Source: Cyanoderma ruficeps (taxonomy: Eukaryota > Chordata > Aves > Passeriformes > Timaliidae). From it: a stretch of DNA of 64,000 nucleotides. This document shows, piece by piece, positions 24,401-38,991 of this stretch (positions within the stretch are counted from its first letter, which is position 1; each line of letters begins with the position of its first letter). The DNA lies in contig VZDJ01007753.1 of the NCBI GenBank assembly GCA_008694505.1, positions 21,262,696-21,326,695 of the forward strand, read 5' to 3'. The translations under genes and the position numbers were made by a program. Below the pieces are notes generated by a model that saw nothing but the letters and a program-made list of their open reading frames with translations, was not told the origin of the DNA and made no database searches.

Positions 24401-27400
24401 TAATTTTCTTTCAAAGAAGAAAATTTTTGTACTGTAGTGAATATGAGAACGAAGCATAAAGTATAGATTTGTATATATCCTGTTATAGTATTTTTATCGA
24501 GGAAAATCAAAGCAATTTAAGGAACTCGGCTTTCCAGTTCTTTAGGGGTTTTTTTTTATATAATGTTTGGCATGGCATTTTTAGCATTAAATTTCAAGTA
24601 AATAAAAAACCAACTAAACAAAAAAAATTTTGTAACGGGAAATTTAGTGAATGCTAGTTACCAGAAACTTTTTTGTTAGGTTGTGTAGAACTGAGGTAGG
24701 TCATACAGTTGTATGGTATTCTTCCACCATTATAAAAGCAGCTTGACAAAGACGACTTGACTTTAATACGTATCATTACAGCTGACATTTTAGTCAAAAC
24801 CTTCACATTAGTTGTGTCATAAAATGCTTTTTCCTCTTCAAAGTATGTCTTTACGTGTATCTGATTTGTGATTCCTTTGAACACACTTCCATCATTCCTT
24901 GCCATATCTATCCCCAAGCAAATTTGGTCATGTTCTAAAAGTTCTTCAGCCTAAAAGATCTCTTTTTCAGGCTTTACAATAGTGAATTTGCCAGTGTTTA
25001 CTTGACTTCTTCTGTCTTTTTCAATTTCATTGTTACAAGATCACTTTAAGCATTTGAAAATGGTATCTCATCTCATTTTCCTTCATCTCAAACTTCTAGA
25101 GTTTTAATCAGCATCCTGGTTCACTTATTCTATGTCATCTGTCCCATTTTTCTTAATTTCTGTGCCTTTCTCCTTACTGTTCTTTTCTCCTTATTCCAAA
25201 TATTGATCTTCTTGTTAGGGGTGTTTGGATTCTTCTTAAGAATTCACTGCCCAAATCCATTTTTCTTTTCTATATGCTCTACGTGTTGGTAATTCTTATC
25301 CAGATTTTCCTGTAGTTTTTGTCATCTGAATAAGGTTAATGTTAGTAATCTCAATTTTTTAAAAAAATAACTTAAGTTGGTTTATATGTGCTTTCTTTTT
25401 ACCTTAGAAACAGTTCATCCTAGTTACCTAGTTACCTACCTGAGTAACCTTTGTAAATCTTGTGTTATTAGAGCTTGTAGGAGGCATCCAGGAAGCTTTC
25501 AATGCTTCAGATGATGCATTAGCAACACCATATGTTTGGGAAAATGCCTTTCTTGACTATATTAGTGTGTTTAGATACTGCTGTACCTACAGGCTTATTA
25601 GTCTAATGCATTTTAATAGAAATTTGGTTCTGTATAGATTTATATAAATTTATGTGAGATATTATCAAAGAAATACTGGTTTCCAGTTGTTGCAGCCTTA
25701 CATGCCTGTAAGAACCATAGGCATTTACTGTGTTTCAAATGTCTGAACATACTGTGTGTACTATATTACTTCTATAGTTTTATCATTTTCTATTTATCCA
25801 AAATAATTTCTAAATATTCCCTCATGATTTTCTGTAGATTTGTTTAAACGAAAAAATAACACAAACTGTGTGTTAACTCTGTTCAAACTTAGTCAGAAAC
25901 TTATAATACTGTTTCTTTGCTAGATTTTTTTCACTTATAAAATCCTAGTGTCTCTTATCTTCCAAAGTAGTGTTACAATTTGCTTGATTGAAATCTCTTC
26001 CTAATTCTGCAAACATAAATATTAAGCATACACACATTTCAATCAATGTATTGTGACAGTCACAGAAAGTTGGAATTTTTAATGGTAAGCAGCATGTATC
26101 ATAAGAAAATAATCTTAAGAAGTCATATAAACTTCCCTGATTCTGGATTTTTCTTTTTTGCTTAATTTAAATTATTAAAGACACATAACTGAGCAGCTAA
26201 TAAAAGATTTTCTTTCCCAGTCTAGTATGTTTAAATCACCACTCCATTCTGCCTACTATCTGGCATACAAACAAATACCCATTAGCTTTACTCTTAATCA
26301 TTTGAAAGTTTGTCATGTGCTGCCAGTTACAGGACTATAGATTAAAGACACACTTAGATTGCAGCCCAGGCCATTTTGCACAAGCTGCATGAATCATGGA
26401 GGGTTGCTAAATTAAAATATACTCTTAGGTGGGAATGGATATTTTTCAGTATTTTTCTATAGGAATTGTCCAAATGTGTTTCTGCTCTCAATTAATTGAA
26501 AAGCTGTGGTTCTTTTCAGTACGTCCTGATGGTCCAAGGGTGTTATAAGCGCAACACTACTTGCACAGTAAAATGTATGCATTTATTTTCAACCTTCCAT
26601 TGACTTCTTGCACTACATTGCAAATTTAAATAATGCGACATTTTAATTACACAGGTTCAACTTCTGGTTCCACAGTTTTACATTAATGTTCATTTAATGG
26701 TGGTAGCAGTATGGTATCAATACAGTCCATGCAGCCAAACTGTAAGTCTTAGGTTTAACTCCAAAATAAGTTTTCATCTAAATTTAGCTTCTTGGGAATG
26801 AAAAGTTGTGGAAGAAAAATCTTGTAGTGGTTCATAAATTCAGTTGCTAAATGAAAAGTAATTTCATTTTGATTTCTGCCTCCCATCATCTTTAATGTGG
26901 AACACTGGAATGCACAAGTTTACTAGAAGTTCTAGGCCTGTTAAAATTCATTGGCAAAAAAAAGAAGTTTTTCAGAAATTATCAGCATTCTTAAAATAGC
27001 AGATAGATTAAACAGTAAACACATTGCACTTAAATGTAAGTTGCACTTAAATGTAAGTTAACTTTCTTACATACTTCAACTGTTTCATATCATGGTCTGG
27101 GGATGGAACACTTAAGTAATGCTGAATTTCTGCATCTGTTTCAGGAAAAATGGTTGAGTGTGGGATGCCTGGCACTGATTGATTAAAATCAATCCAGATA
27201 CAAGGCATCCTCCACTCACCACAGAAACAGGCCTTAAAGCTTTAAATATACCATCTAGAATTAGTGTGTGAGGCAGGCTGTGTTAGTAGCAAGCTCTAGC
27301 ACACTGCAGGAGTTTTAGAACAAATTTCATACTAAAGACAAATTCTACTCTTTAAACACATACAGATTTTTTTTTTAGTACAGTAGTATGTATATATATA

Positions 27401-30400
27401 TAGCTAGTAATACTAGCTGGACTAGTATTTGTATTTTTATTTTAATGTAATTGCTGGATTCCTTAGTCCTTATTTATTACCTCTAAGGTAAGTTCAGGTG
27501 ACAAATTTAGATGTAGGCTCCAATGGTGCGGAAATCTACTTCTGGTACATTACTTCTCTCATAATGTGTCTCTTCTTCTTGTAGCCTCTGAAAAGCAGAT
27601 GAAGTTAGTTTGCAGAGAGTCTTCTGAAGAACATCTCCAGCCCTTCAAGGAGAAATTAGAAGGATTCTTTCAGAAAGGTAACCACATCTGAAAAAAGAAA
27701 CTTATTGCCAAATAGTGTGGTGGTTTGTGAAGTTATGCATAATGTAAGCTGCATTAAGAATCTGTTTCCTCTGAAAATTCCTGTGGATTATGTTCCTAAT
27801 GGGCCTAATATATGTTCATATATGTTGATATATGTTATACAGATCTTAGACATCACTTGTCAAAGATAATCACTCCCTTGATCTCACCCATTTCCCATTG
27901 GTTATTTTGTGCTTTGTTCTTCATTGTTATTTGTAGGCAAAATGAAAAATATATTCATCACAGACCAAATTTATCAGAGGGAATATAAAGCTTCAAAGAC
28001 TTAAAAAAGACAAGAGTGAAAGACACTCTTTTAGAGAAAGTCCACATATATACATGTCATCTTTTCTTCCTAGTGTGAGCTTATGAACTGACTTGTTCAT
28101 ATTTAAAGATTTTCGTCTTGTGTGAGAGAGAAATAAACATTTTAAAAAATGATTTACCAGGTTAGTGTCTGGAGACAATGGGTGAAAACCAAGGTACAAT
28201 TTGGACATTAGCTGAAGACAATGTAAATGCAGGTTGCTGTTGAAAACAAGAGTCCTGCTCCTTCTTGTTTTCCATACTGTGTTCCCCATCACCTGCTTCT
28301 GCCAGCACCATTGCTTCTGGAGCCAGGGAAAATGTATACAGGAAGAGACTTTCCCCCCTCTCCTTGTAGGAGTACAGTCTTTCTGGGTAAACAAAACAAA
28401 TTCTGTATTTTTGAGAGAGATACTAGTATTAAGAATTTAATTGTATTTCTCATAGAAATGGTGAACAGTTCAACAATTTACTATTTGAGAAGTCAGTTGG
28501 ACTATCTGAATCTGCTCATCCAGACAGAATATTAGTGATCATTCAGATTACTGGAATAATTTATTAATTACCACAATCTTTCTTATAAAGATTGCCCTAA
28601 TGTCTCTTTAATAACTTTGTTTCATGAGACTGTCTTGTGTAAATACCTTGACAGATGAAAACAGGCTGTTTCAAAAGCAGCAGTTAAATTATAGTGGTAA
28701 ATAAGATAATAGTTTCCTTTAGCCTTCTCCCAGGCCATGGAGTTCAATGGAGTTATTTTTAACGTGCAAGTGTATTTGGACAGTATTTAAGCAGCAGATT
28801 CCTTGCCACAGAACTTCTAAAACAAAAAATGTAATGGAGTTCTTGATGTCACTGCAAGACAGTTTCATTGTCTTTCTAATGGTTTTAATTCGAAATTTTC
28901 ACTTACTGTTTAACAATAACATCAAGATTGAATTAATACTGTATATATATATGTACACACATATATATATTTTTTTTATTTCTACAGAACCACTATGATC
29001 TCCAGCATGTTTCTTGATCTAGCTTGCAAAAGTATTGTAATAATTTTGCCCAGGTTTTGCCAGGAGTCTAACCAAATGGTGTCTTCCACAATTGTATCAC
29101 AGATTGTGTAGTCCTTACTACACCCTGTATCCCATGTGGGCTGATGTGGTTTGTGCAGTTGGCAGCTTAGCACCACACAGCTGTTTGCTTGCTGTACTTC
29201 ATGGGGAGGCAAAGAGGGGGTAGAAGGGTGAATGAAAGAAAACTAATGAATTGAAATACAGACAGTTTAAACAATTTTAGCAAAAGCTGTGTGAACAAGC
29301 GATGCAAAATGCAGAATTCAGTCAACTCCTTCCCATCAGTGAGCAGGTGTTCAGCCATTTCTTAGAATGATTAAGGCTGGAAAGGACTTCTTAAAAATTA
29401 TCAAGTCCAATCATTAACCTAACCTTTCCAGTTCTGCCACTAAACTATGTCTCTAAGCACAACATCTACACTCTTTTTAAACTCTACCAGGGATGGTTAT
29501 TCCACTACTCTCCTGCATAACCTGTTTCAATACTTGATCACCCTTTCAGTGAAGAAATTTTTCCCAACATGCAATCTGAACCTCCCCTGACACTTTTGTC
29601 CTATCACTTGTAACCTGAGAGAAAAGGCTGACCTCCATGTTGCTTTGCACTCTGGGAGCTTTGCTCTCTGTAGAGACTGATAAGGCCTCCCCTGAGCCTC
29701 CCTGTCCCCAGGCTAAACACCCCCAGCTCCCTCAGCCACTGCTTGTCAGACTTGTGCTCCAGACCCTTCCCAGCTCCGCTGCCCTTCCCTGGACATGCTC
29801 CATCACCTCAGTTGTGTGAGGGGCCTAAAACTGAACACAGGATTCAAGATGTGGCCTCACCAGTGCCAAATACAGTGGATTTTACCACTTTCTGGCCACA
29901 ATATTTCTAAATTCTATTTAGAACTCACATTTCTAAATTTCACATTACCAGGAAAGCAGGATTTCATCACACATAACCACTGCTTGGGAAGACAAGCATC
30001 AAAACTCTCAACTTCTCCCCTGCTTCCTCATTCTTTTCCCAGATTTATTTGAGTGTGATGTCATGTGGTATGAGTTATCCCTTTGATTGATTCAGCTTGG
30101 CCCGTCCCAACTTCTTGCTCTTCCCAGCCTACTTTCTGAGCATCAGCAGTAGAAATAGAGAAGGCCTGAATGCTGTGCAGGACTGTTCAGCAACAGCTAA
30201 AACATGGATGTGTTATCAAGACTGTTTTTGTCACAAATCCAATCTACAGCATCATAGGAGTTCTTTAGCGCCACAGTTCCACCTGTGAAGAAAGTTAGCT
30301 CCATACAGCTAAAACCAGCAGAGGGAATCATATCAAAACAGTCTTAAAAAATAAAGACAACCCAGTACTGGTTTCTTCTGCAGTGCTGAGCTACCCTTTT

Positions 30401-33400
30401 TATTGTACTCCACTTCCTTATGCATGGAATATTATAAAAATACCCAGTTGATCTTAGAAGAAGGCTAGTTCTGCTTTAGATAAAATTGCAATTTCATTGT
30501 GCATTATCATTTCAAATAGAAAAACATATTCTTCTAAATATTTTCCCTCTTTATGCCTGTTGATGTTAAAATTGAGATATATTTATCTTTGTCAGTGTGA
30601 CAGAAAATTTTATCCTCATATGTGTTAATAATATATATATTTCTTAAAAAAGAGAGAGAGAGCATACATTCCTGCATGCTGTTGTGGGACAGTAAATTCT
30701 ATATATTATATTTATTGGACACTTTTTAGTGAGGTCTTTTGTATACTAGAACGAGCAAAACCACCTGGATTACTCACTTGTGCACTTTTTCTTACATTCC
30801 CTTATTCTTCTTTTGCTTTATAATGTTATGCTTTATGGTATCTAATCAGACACGCTTAATTTTGTATAATTTAACTTCTTATCTTTTGACATCTTATTCT
30901 ACCTTATTCTGAGATGAGTCTTCAGTAGAATGTCAGACACTATAATGATTGACTCTATTTTTCTGTCAGTGACCTGATTGATTTGAATCCTTATAATGGT
31001 GGATGGTACTTTCTGTGGCATTAGAATGGAAACCCTATAAAATTCCGCACTGAAGATAGGGAAAAATAACACGGAAACCCATCTTGATTTGTGGCACTAG
31101 AATAGACATTGGACAAATGTCAGGGTCAGAGATGTCTGCAAACTCAGCTGCTTCTCTGAAATTAGGAGTTAGCTGATAATACTGAACATCCAATAAGCAT
31201 CTGTTTTTACTTTTGTTTGTTTAAAAAAGAGTTGTGACTGGTTTAAGCAAATGTAAGAAAAAATTGTCTGTTATCTTTCTGCCAGCTCACAGCAAGTATC
31301 CAAAACTCAGATGCTTTTCTGAAACTTCTGGCTTGAAAATAGGGCTGGAACTCATAGATCTTGAGGTTTTTCCCACACGCAAAATTCCCATCATTTCTAG
31401 TCAATGTGAACTTGGAAATACTGTAAGGGAAAAAAAAAAAATCCTGATTTGTTTATACTGAAATGTTTACATTTCCTAATTATAATTAATACCAATTAAA
31501 TCTAATACGTGCTGTGTTGTAACAAAAAACACTGAGAGTGTTATGGAGACTGACATTCTAAAATGCTAGAGGGGATAAACTGTACTGCTGCTGATGTCAG
31601 TGCTGGTTTGTGTAACTGGATGTAATGTATCCCAGTGCCTTCAGAAGGGAATTAGCTGCCAGAAGCTTGGGGTTCTATTCCCACTTTAGCTACTTTATAT
31701 GTGATGCTAGCAGTTGGTTAATATCCTTTTCAGAGAGTGCTCCTCTTTTCTGGTACACAGAATGTTAAATAATGATTCTTGCTCGTTTTGGTAGTGAAAG
31801 ATAATCTTTGTCAAGTACTTTGTGAATCCCACATGAAAGACGTCTTGTGTAAACTGCCTTAATGCTTCACTAGTTGTATTTGATATGCCTATGATTTTTG
31901 GAAAAGGCTTAGATTATTCTCAAAGTTGAAATAATCTTTAGTAAATCTAATTATGTGCGACAAATTATATTAGTTTTCCTATAGTATGGAGATCTACTAA
32001 TTATTATAAATTAGTATTAACTTACTGTATTTCCATTGAAATGACTGTATGGGGTGGTTAACAACATGTTCATAATTATTTTCCATTTAAATTGCCATGA
32101 TATGCAAGAAGGCCTTTGAAAGTATGAAATAATGTCTGGTCTGAAATGCTCTTTAATTCATTGAATTCTTGCTCAGAATTTCTTAGAAGAAAACTCCTCT
32201 TTTGATATGAAACTCACACAAAAAAAAAGTCATAATAATTAGATGACTATGAGAAAGATGCAAAAACTCTGTTTCAAAAAGGAGAAAAAAAGATTTTGGT
32301 TACTGCAACTGTGCAGCTCCCTAGAAGAGCCATTAACTACTGGGGTTTTCCATAGTGTTTTTTATTCTCCTTGTGCATTCCCTCAAGAGTAATATAAACC
32401 AGAAAGTAAATGACATACAGGAGTAGGTGAGTAATTAAATTTATTTCTTATAAATTTATTATTAAATTAATTAATTTAATTTCTTATAAATTTATTCTCA
32501 TTGCCGTCTATTTCATGTTGTTCATCCATTTTAGTAAATGTAGACATGAATAGCACAGATTCATGCAGTGTCTTGCAAAATCTGTTTCCAGATTCTTCTT
32601 CATTGGATCCAGGTCAGAAAGCACGTAAAAACTTTAATCTGGGCTTGGATTCCTCCCTCGTGAATTGGAATGTGAAAATGAAGAAGTCTTTATGCTTCAC
32701 AGCAGTTAGCATAGGATAAGCATAGCTGCTTCTCCTCATTTCTCTAAGAATAAAGCATCTTGGTGATGAAGACTCTGCTATTACAGGAATTCATTTAATT
32801 TAGAACAGAGCCTGGGAAGCGAGTAGTCTGATGTCAAGACAGAACAGTTTTTGAAATTCATTAGGAGTGGAAAGCAAAGGTATTTGGGAAAGGCGCACGA
32901 TACACTGGGGTGACCAAGGTAACAAGCAAAATGGAGAGGAAAGGATTTATCAAATAGAGTAATCAGTTGAGATTTATCCCAAAGAAAAAGAAATTGTCCT
33001 ATGTTTAGAATTCTAGCCTAACATTTGGGAAACATTGGTTAGATTAATTGCTTTGCTACAACTGCTGTGTGTTGTATACTACAGAAAAGGTCAGCACTGT
33101 GCTATCTGTGGGACTATGCAGTAGAAAAACAGTCATAGACCAAACTAGTCACTGCAGCATTATGTCAGGAGCTAGTGAATTTTTCAGACAAGCTTAGCAA
33201 CCGTATGGGAACAGTCTGCAAAGCCACTTTTAACAGCTGAGTGATTTGTTAATAATTTTCGCCAGGCTGCAGTAGCTACCTGGGCATGCTTCCAGTCCAA
33301 TGCACTTTCAAATGGATTTCTGTTCTAGGACGGGAGTTTTGACCTGCGTTTCCTCATCTGTCTGTTGAATGGCACCACAGAGGCTTGTTGAGGTAGTCCA

Positions 33401-36400
33401 TTCAGAAAGAAAACAAGAAATAAATTCTATTGGAAAGGCCATGAAGGCTGGAGCAGAGAGTTGGGGCTGTTCAGCCTGGAGAAGAGAAAGCTCTGGGGAG
33501 AACTTACAGCAGCCTTCCAGTATCTAAAGCAGGCTACTAGACCTGGAGAGGGACTTTTCACGAGGATATGTAGGTATCAGACAAGGGGGAATGGTTTTAA
33601 ACTGAGAAAATGTAAGTTTAGATTAAATAATAAGAAATTCTTTACAGTAAGGTTGGTGAGGCACAGGAAAATTTGCCCAGAGAAACTGTGGTTTGCCCCA
33701 TCACTGGAAGTGTTCAAGGCCAGGTTCGATGGGGCTGTGAACCACTTGGTTTACTTGTTCCAATCAGCTCACGGCAGCAGGGATGGAACTAGATGTTCTT
33801 TAGAGTCCCATCCAACCCAAACCATTCTCTGAATCTGTGATAAAAGCTAGCAGCTGGCCAACTTTGAATTTCTTGTTCATCATTTCCTGCTTGCTCCTCA
33901 GTATGTAAATATTCTCTCCAAGGTGTTATTCTTGCTTATACATAGGTGCTCATACATGGTGATTTATGCTTCTCATCTGGTAGCGCCTATTGTATTAACC
34001 CCGGAAAAGCAACCTTTCATTAGTTTATAGCCACATACATATTTTGAATGTAGGGGATGATAGCATAGTTTATTGTATTACAGGAGAAAAAGTATTTCCA
34101 CTCAAAATGGTTGCTTTTGTCTCAAAGCCGTGTGTGAAGTATAAAGCGAGATGTTAATGTCATTTAGTAGTAGTGAATCAGAAATCAAGGACACTCCAAG
34201 GCACCATTTTGGTCCAAGATACAATAATACTTCTTTCTCTCTTACTTCCAGTCAACAGGATATACCTTTATACATCTTAATACCATCAAAGACTAGGAAG
34301 AAACCTACATTGGCCCTTACTTCCTTTCATAGTGTGACAATATTTTATTGTTTTTAAGACAGATATAGAGATTATATTTTAAGTTGTTACTCAAAGCAAT
34401 TACCTGATAGAGCTTGTCTGTAATGACATCTCAAAATACCAGACACCTCTGGGAACTATTTAAAATTCTTGCTTCTCTCCAATAAAATTGCAGCTTTTCT
34501 CCCCAAGAAGAACATTAACAGAAAGAAGGAGAAATATTCTAAAATTGTATATGAAATTAAGTCACGCACTTGTATTCCCACTTGTGTTGTACTCTGTTTT
34601 AAAATACATATAAAATACTTGTGTTGCATTTTATTTGTAAAGCTCTTGAATGTTTTAATGCTGAACAAGTGAAGTAAGAAAATGAAGAATAATTTTAAGA
34701 GCACTGTTAAATTTCAGTAACAGCTGTCTGTTAAACAACAGCAGAAGAGCAATAGCACTTAACAAGGATCTTACAGTTGACCAGATTTTTTTTTACCTGC
34801 AATTATGAAGCTGCTTCTGTCAGCTAAGAAATATATCTCTGAACAGATAACCATTCTTACAAAGCATGAGACTCTTCCAGATTGTGTGACTATCCACTCT
34901 GCATATCAAATACTGATTCTTCCTCTTGTGAATAAAATGTACAGATAGGAAGACTTTTAACTTCAAAGCTTTATTTCTGTTCTACTTATTGTAACTTCTT
35001 TTTCATTTCATTTGTTTTCACTGAGATGTTTTATTATCTCTGCCACACATATGCAGTTCTCACATTAAACAGTGTGGGAGGATATTTATGCCCAGTGTCA
35101 AACATGAAAAATATGTCATACTTCCTTGCAATGATAATGTTTGCTTGAAACTTTTTATGCTTCCCAGCAATGACATTACAGACCAGGCAAAGTTTGTGTT
35201 TAGATCTGGAACGCTGTTTTATATGCCAGGAGCGGAATTACTTTAATCTTTCAAACTTTGTGACAGACATAACTGTTTTCATCACTCAAAAGATTGTCGT
35301 ATTTAAACAGATGAAAGAGCGATTTACATAAATTGGCACGAGTCTGCAAAGTACAGAACCTTATTGCTGTGGTACTCTGAGGCTGTGTAGTTAGACAATA
35401 GTCTCAGTCCATAAGACACCAAATAAGTTGTCCTGGAATGTGATTGCATCCATATGCCTCCTAAGTAATGCAATATTGACAATGAACTGATTCAAAGAAC
35501 AAGAATTTGCTCCAAAATGAGTATTTTCTCCCACACTACGAGAAGAATTATCTATATCAAAGTCCTGAAAATCGGTGTTAATTACAGCTATGACATTTCA
35601 GGAAAGTTTGAATTTATTATCTTTGAAACACATATCAAATTACTGTAACCAGTTTCACCATATCACAACTTACTATAGAAATTGGAAGGTTACACTCTAC
35701 TATAATGTGTATTATGAATGTAATTTAGAAGAACTGGTAATTGAAAATGCAATGTCATCTCCTCTTAGAAAACAAGGAGGAAATCTCCAATACAAAACAG
35801 TTCCTTCCAACCTCCTTTCAATTTGATTGTGGTATACTGAATTACCATGGCTGTTACAAAGTCACTGGCATATCATGATAGAGAAGGATTTCCTATGAAT
35901 AGCAGCTAAGTGACATAATGAATGTTAGCGTTAACACGCTTGATTTAATACAGAATTATTATGTGTATGATAGTTAAAAAATCTATTCCTAAAACTACTG
36001 ATGCCTTTACTATAACCACTGTCAGCTCTCTGGAGTTCAACATCCTCCTAAAAATTCTCCTTGTAACCTCTGTTTTCGGTGAAGTTCCACTGGATTTCTT
36101 CCATTTTCTTAACCATAGACTTATAGGTAAACAGAACTGTAGGTTATATTTGTTTGGCTTTTCACAGGGATCCTGTTAGGCTTTTCTTCTAGTCCAGCTG
36201 CTTTTTTTTTTGCTGTACTCTTAGGAATTTTCTGCATGGTCTCATATTCATGCTATTTTTCTTTTTGTGTCTTCATGTTCTGATATTCAAAGTCAGTGAT
36301 CTAACAGAATTTAAATCTGCGTCAAAGCTTTGTTGCAGGAAATAAAGATGCTCACTGATTCATTACTTTAGATTGTATAACCTGTGAGCAGTTGTTTACA

Positions 36401-38936
36401 TTTACGGAAGATACTACTGCAGGGAAAGAGCAGAGTCAGGAGTTGGAAAGGATTGGATAGGAGATATTAATGCACTTAAATAATGAAAGCCCAAACACAC
36501 TTCGTCTCAAGAGACCCCAGTACCTAATGTCACACTGGTCACTCACCTTGTGTTTGTCCCCTGTGCTCTGTAATTTTGCACCATTAAGTCTGGAAATACC
36601 TTCAGTGCACCATATAATACAAACCAATTACGACAATAGCATGCTTAATCTGGTATGCAGTTATGTAGAATTTCTCTGTAGACTTCTGTAATTTTGGTAT
36701 GTTAATACTTTTTCTCAACTAGTTTTTGGACCTGTGCAAGCACATGAATATCCTGTTTTTATGTTTTTGAGCATGATTGAAATATGCTCAAAAATACTAG
36801 ATGCTGAAAATTTCATCAAGAAATTGAAGCTCTCTGGATTAGATTCTTTTATGGGGTGAACTCTTGATTTCCTTTTTAAGCAATACAAGTAAAACTTGTA
36901 TTGCATGTTGAGCAGGATGGACCATTGTTTTGAGAACAAAAATAATAATCACAATATTCATAGATCAGTTTTCAGAGATTTCAAGCTAGTTAAAGGGCAA
37001 AGCACCAGGTTGCTACTAAACTCTCAAAATTGAGGAATGACAGAGTAAAACCATATGGATGATACAGTATTGTGAGATTACAGCTGTGATTAAAGACAGA
37101 CTTCTCCAAAATGTAAAAAAAGAATCTGATTTCATGTCATCATTCAACCTTTCCTGTGACTTCTCTGGTATTTTTGTGCCTAAATACTTCAGATGCCAGG
37201 GCAGGATATTTAAAGATTTACCTTTGTCCTGTGAAGAGCCTTTACAACACTTTTGAACACCTTGAGGGACTTGGAGAAATCAGAAGTTTCATTTCTCTTA
37301 AGAGATGTATGTATGAAATTTATTGGAACAGTACTTCTTTCATGGCATGTAAATCAAATCAAACATTTTAGGATCAGAATTTTTCAGCTATCTAAACGTT
37401 GTCCCAAGTCAACCATTTTGAAAGCGTCAAAAAATATTTTTTAAGGACTTCAGCTTCTGAACTGACTTCAGGATATTACTGTTTGTACAAAGCATGTGTA
37501 TGAAGTTTTTCATCTTGGGAATGTCTTTTAGTGTGAAAGTTCCCTCCACAAAGCATTGCCGTCTCTGGAACAGAACGTGGTATTACAGAGGTTCCTGTTG
37601 CCCTAGGACAGGCAGGGATAGCTGACTAGACACAACAGTGTATCTTCTCTGGCCAAGCAGAAATCTTCAAACGTTAAAGAGTATAGTGCTAAAAGGAAAA
37701 ACTGCTCTATAAAATGTGTTTAGTTTGATTGTTTATGGAGTTATCAGTACAGTTTATCAGTAAATGTTTAGAGTGTGTTTCCTTAACTTCAGTTTTACAC
37801 AAAGGGCTTGATCCACCATTGACTTGAAGTGAAATTGGAGAGGGGATATGTTAAAAATTATTAAGCTTTATGCATCAGGAATTCTTTCCTTACATGTAAT
37901 TGGGTAATTACTAGAACAGAGAATCCTCAGGTTTAATTAGGAGAGCTAATTCTATGATGTCTATTTGAAATAATGGTAGGGGAACTTTGACTGTTCTTCC
38001 TTGACTGTTCTTCGTTTTAAATTCCAGTCATTTTTCATTGTAATGTAATTTGATACTGGTTTGGTTTTGTCGTGAATGAAGTAAATTTTCCCAGGATTTA
38101 AAATTTCTTTCCAAATTTAAAAAATATTGCCAATAAATTTACTGGCAATGTATTTCTGAAAATTCTTTAAAGTAAGTTGTCCTTCTAAATATTTGATGTA
38201 AAGAATATTCTGTGGTTATAGATGCAGATGAACCAAATTCCAAAGTATGTTGTTACTTTCACCTGCATATGATTTATTCACTTTTTTAATAGGTTTTTTA
38301 AGTTAAGATTCAAGACTTCCTGTTCTAATAGAGAAAAAAACTAAGAGGAATTAAGCTCATTATGACTGTTTTATTACAGCATAGTGAATTTAGAAACAAA
38401 TTATTTGTGTTAATTATCTTTCTCAGAAATGGTTTTTGTGTGGTTCAATAGACAATATCAAATCAAAACAGTAGTAAAATAAAAATTTAACTGTGACTAC
38501 AATTATTTTTAACTCTTTTACTAATGGGAAAGTTGGAATTGTCTTTTGCATAGATCTACTGTTACTATTGAGTTAAAGCCATTTCCAAGAGATAGGAGGT
38601 ATCTCATAAACACAAAGGTAATAAATAATAAAGGCCTAGAGATACAGCAAGCAGAAAGTCTGCAGTGATGTGCTGAGCTGCTGCACTCACATTCCCTGGT
38701 CTTGTTATCTAATACTTATATCCTCTTCTTTCCTTTTATTTGAGCATAAACATAAACATTTAAAAATGTTTCCATACACTGCAGGGAAAAAATTCCAGAT
38801 GCTCCCAGCATAGAGTTCAACAGAAATTAAGCAAGATGTAAAACACCAGAATAGATCAGGTTAATGCAGTAATTACTCTTGTTATTTTCCCAGTCTTAAA
38901 TTAGGCTAACATAAGAAAAATTATTATTATTATTAT

Positions 38937-38991
<55 letters not shown>

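Larger units (their letters stand above)
14337..27584 (+). other. FMN1: FMN1 intron, 13.2 kb
   Basis: No transposon or gene was recognised with confidence. It contains poly-A and poly-T runs (about 16376-16389, 24014-24027) and two small tandem duplications (20751-20787 and 27024-27057). It also has a short CpG-bearing patch (16100-16155), a 7-bp-arm inverted repeat (20291-20305), and near its 3' end the long hairpin at 27136-27230. The lack of datable repeats over 13 kb fits constrained regulatory sequence, but also fits old neutral AT-rich DNA. Confidence 0.75.

Noticed and set aside
27993..28394. 133-codon minus-strand ORF in the 22-kb intron
   Set aside because: No domain, signal or family wording, no repeat or splice support, and it overlaps an unrelated 102-codon plus-strand ORF; a chance frame.
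28227..28535. 102-codon plus-strand ORF after exon g
   Set aside because: No family resemblance, and it overlaps other open frames. The FMN1 reading already accounts for the splicing of this region.
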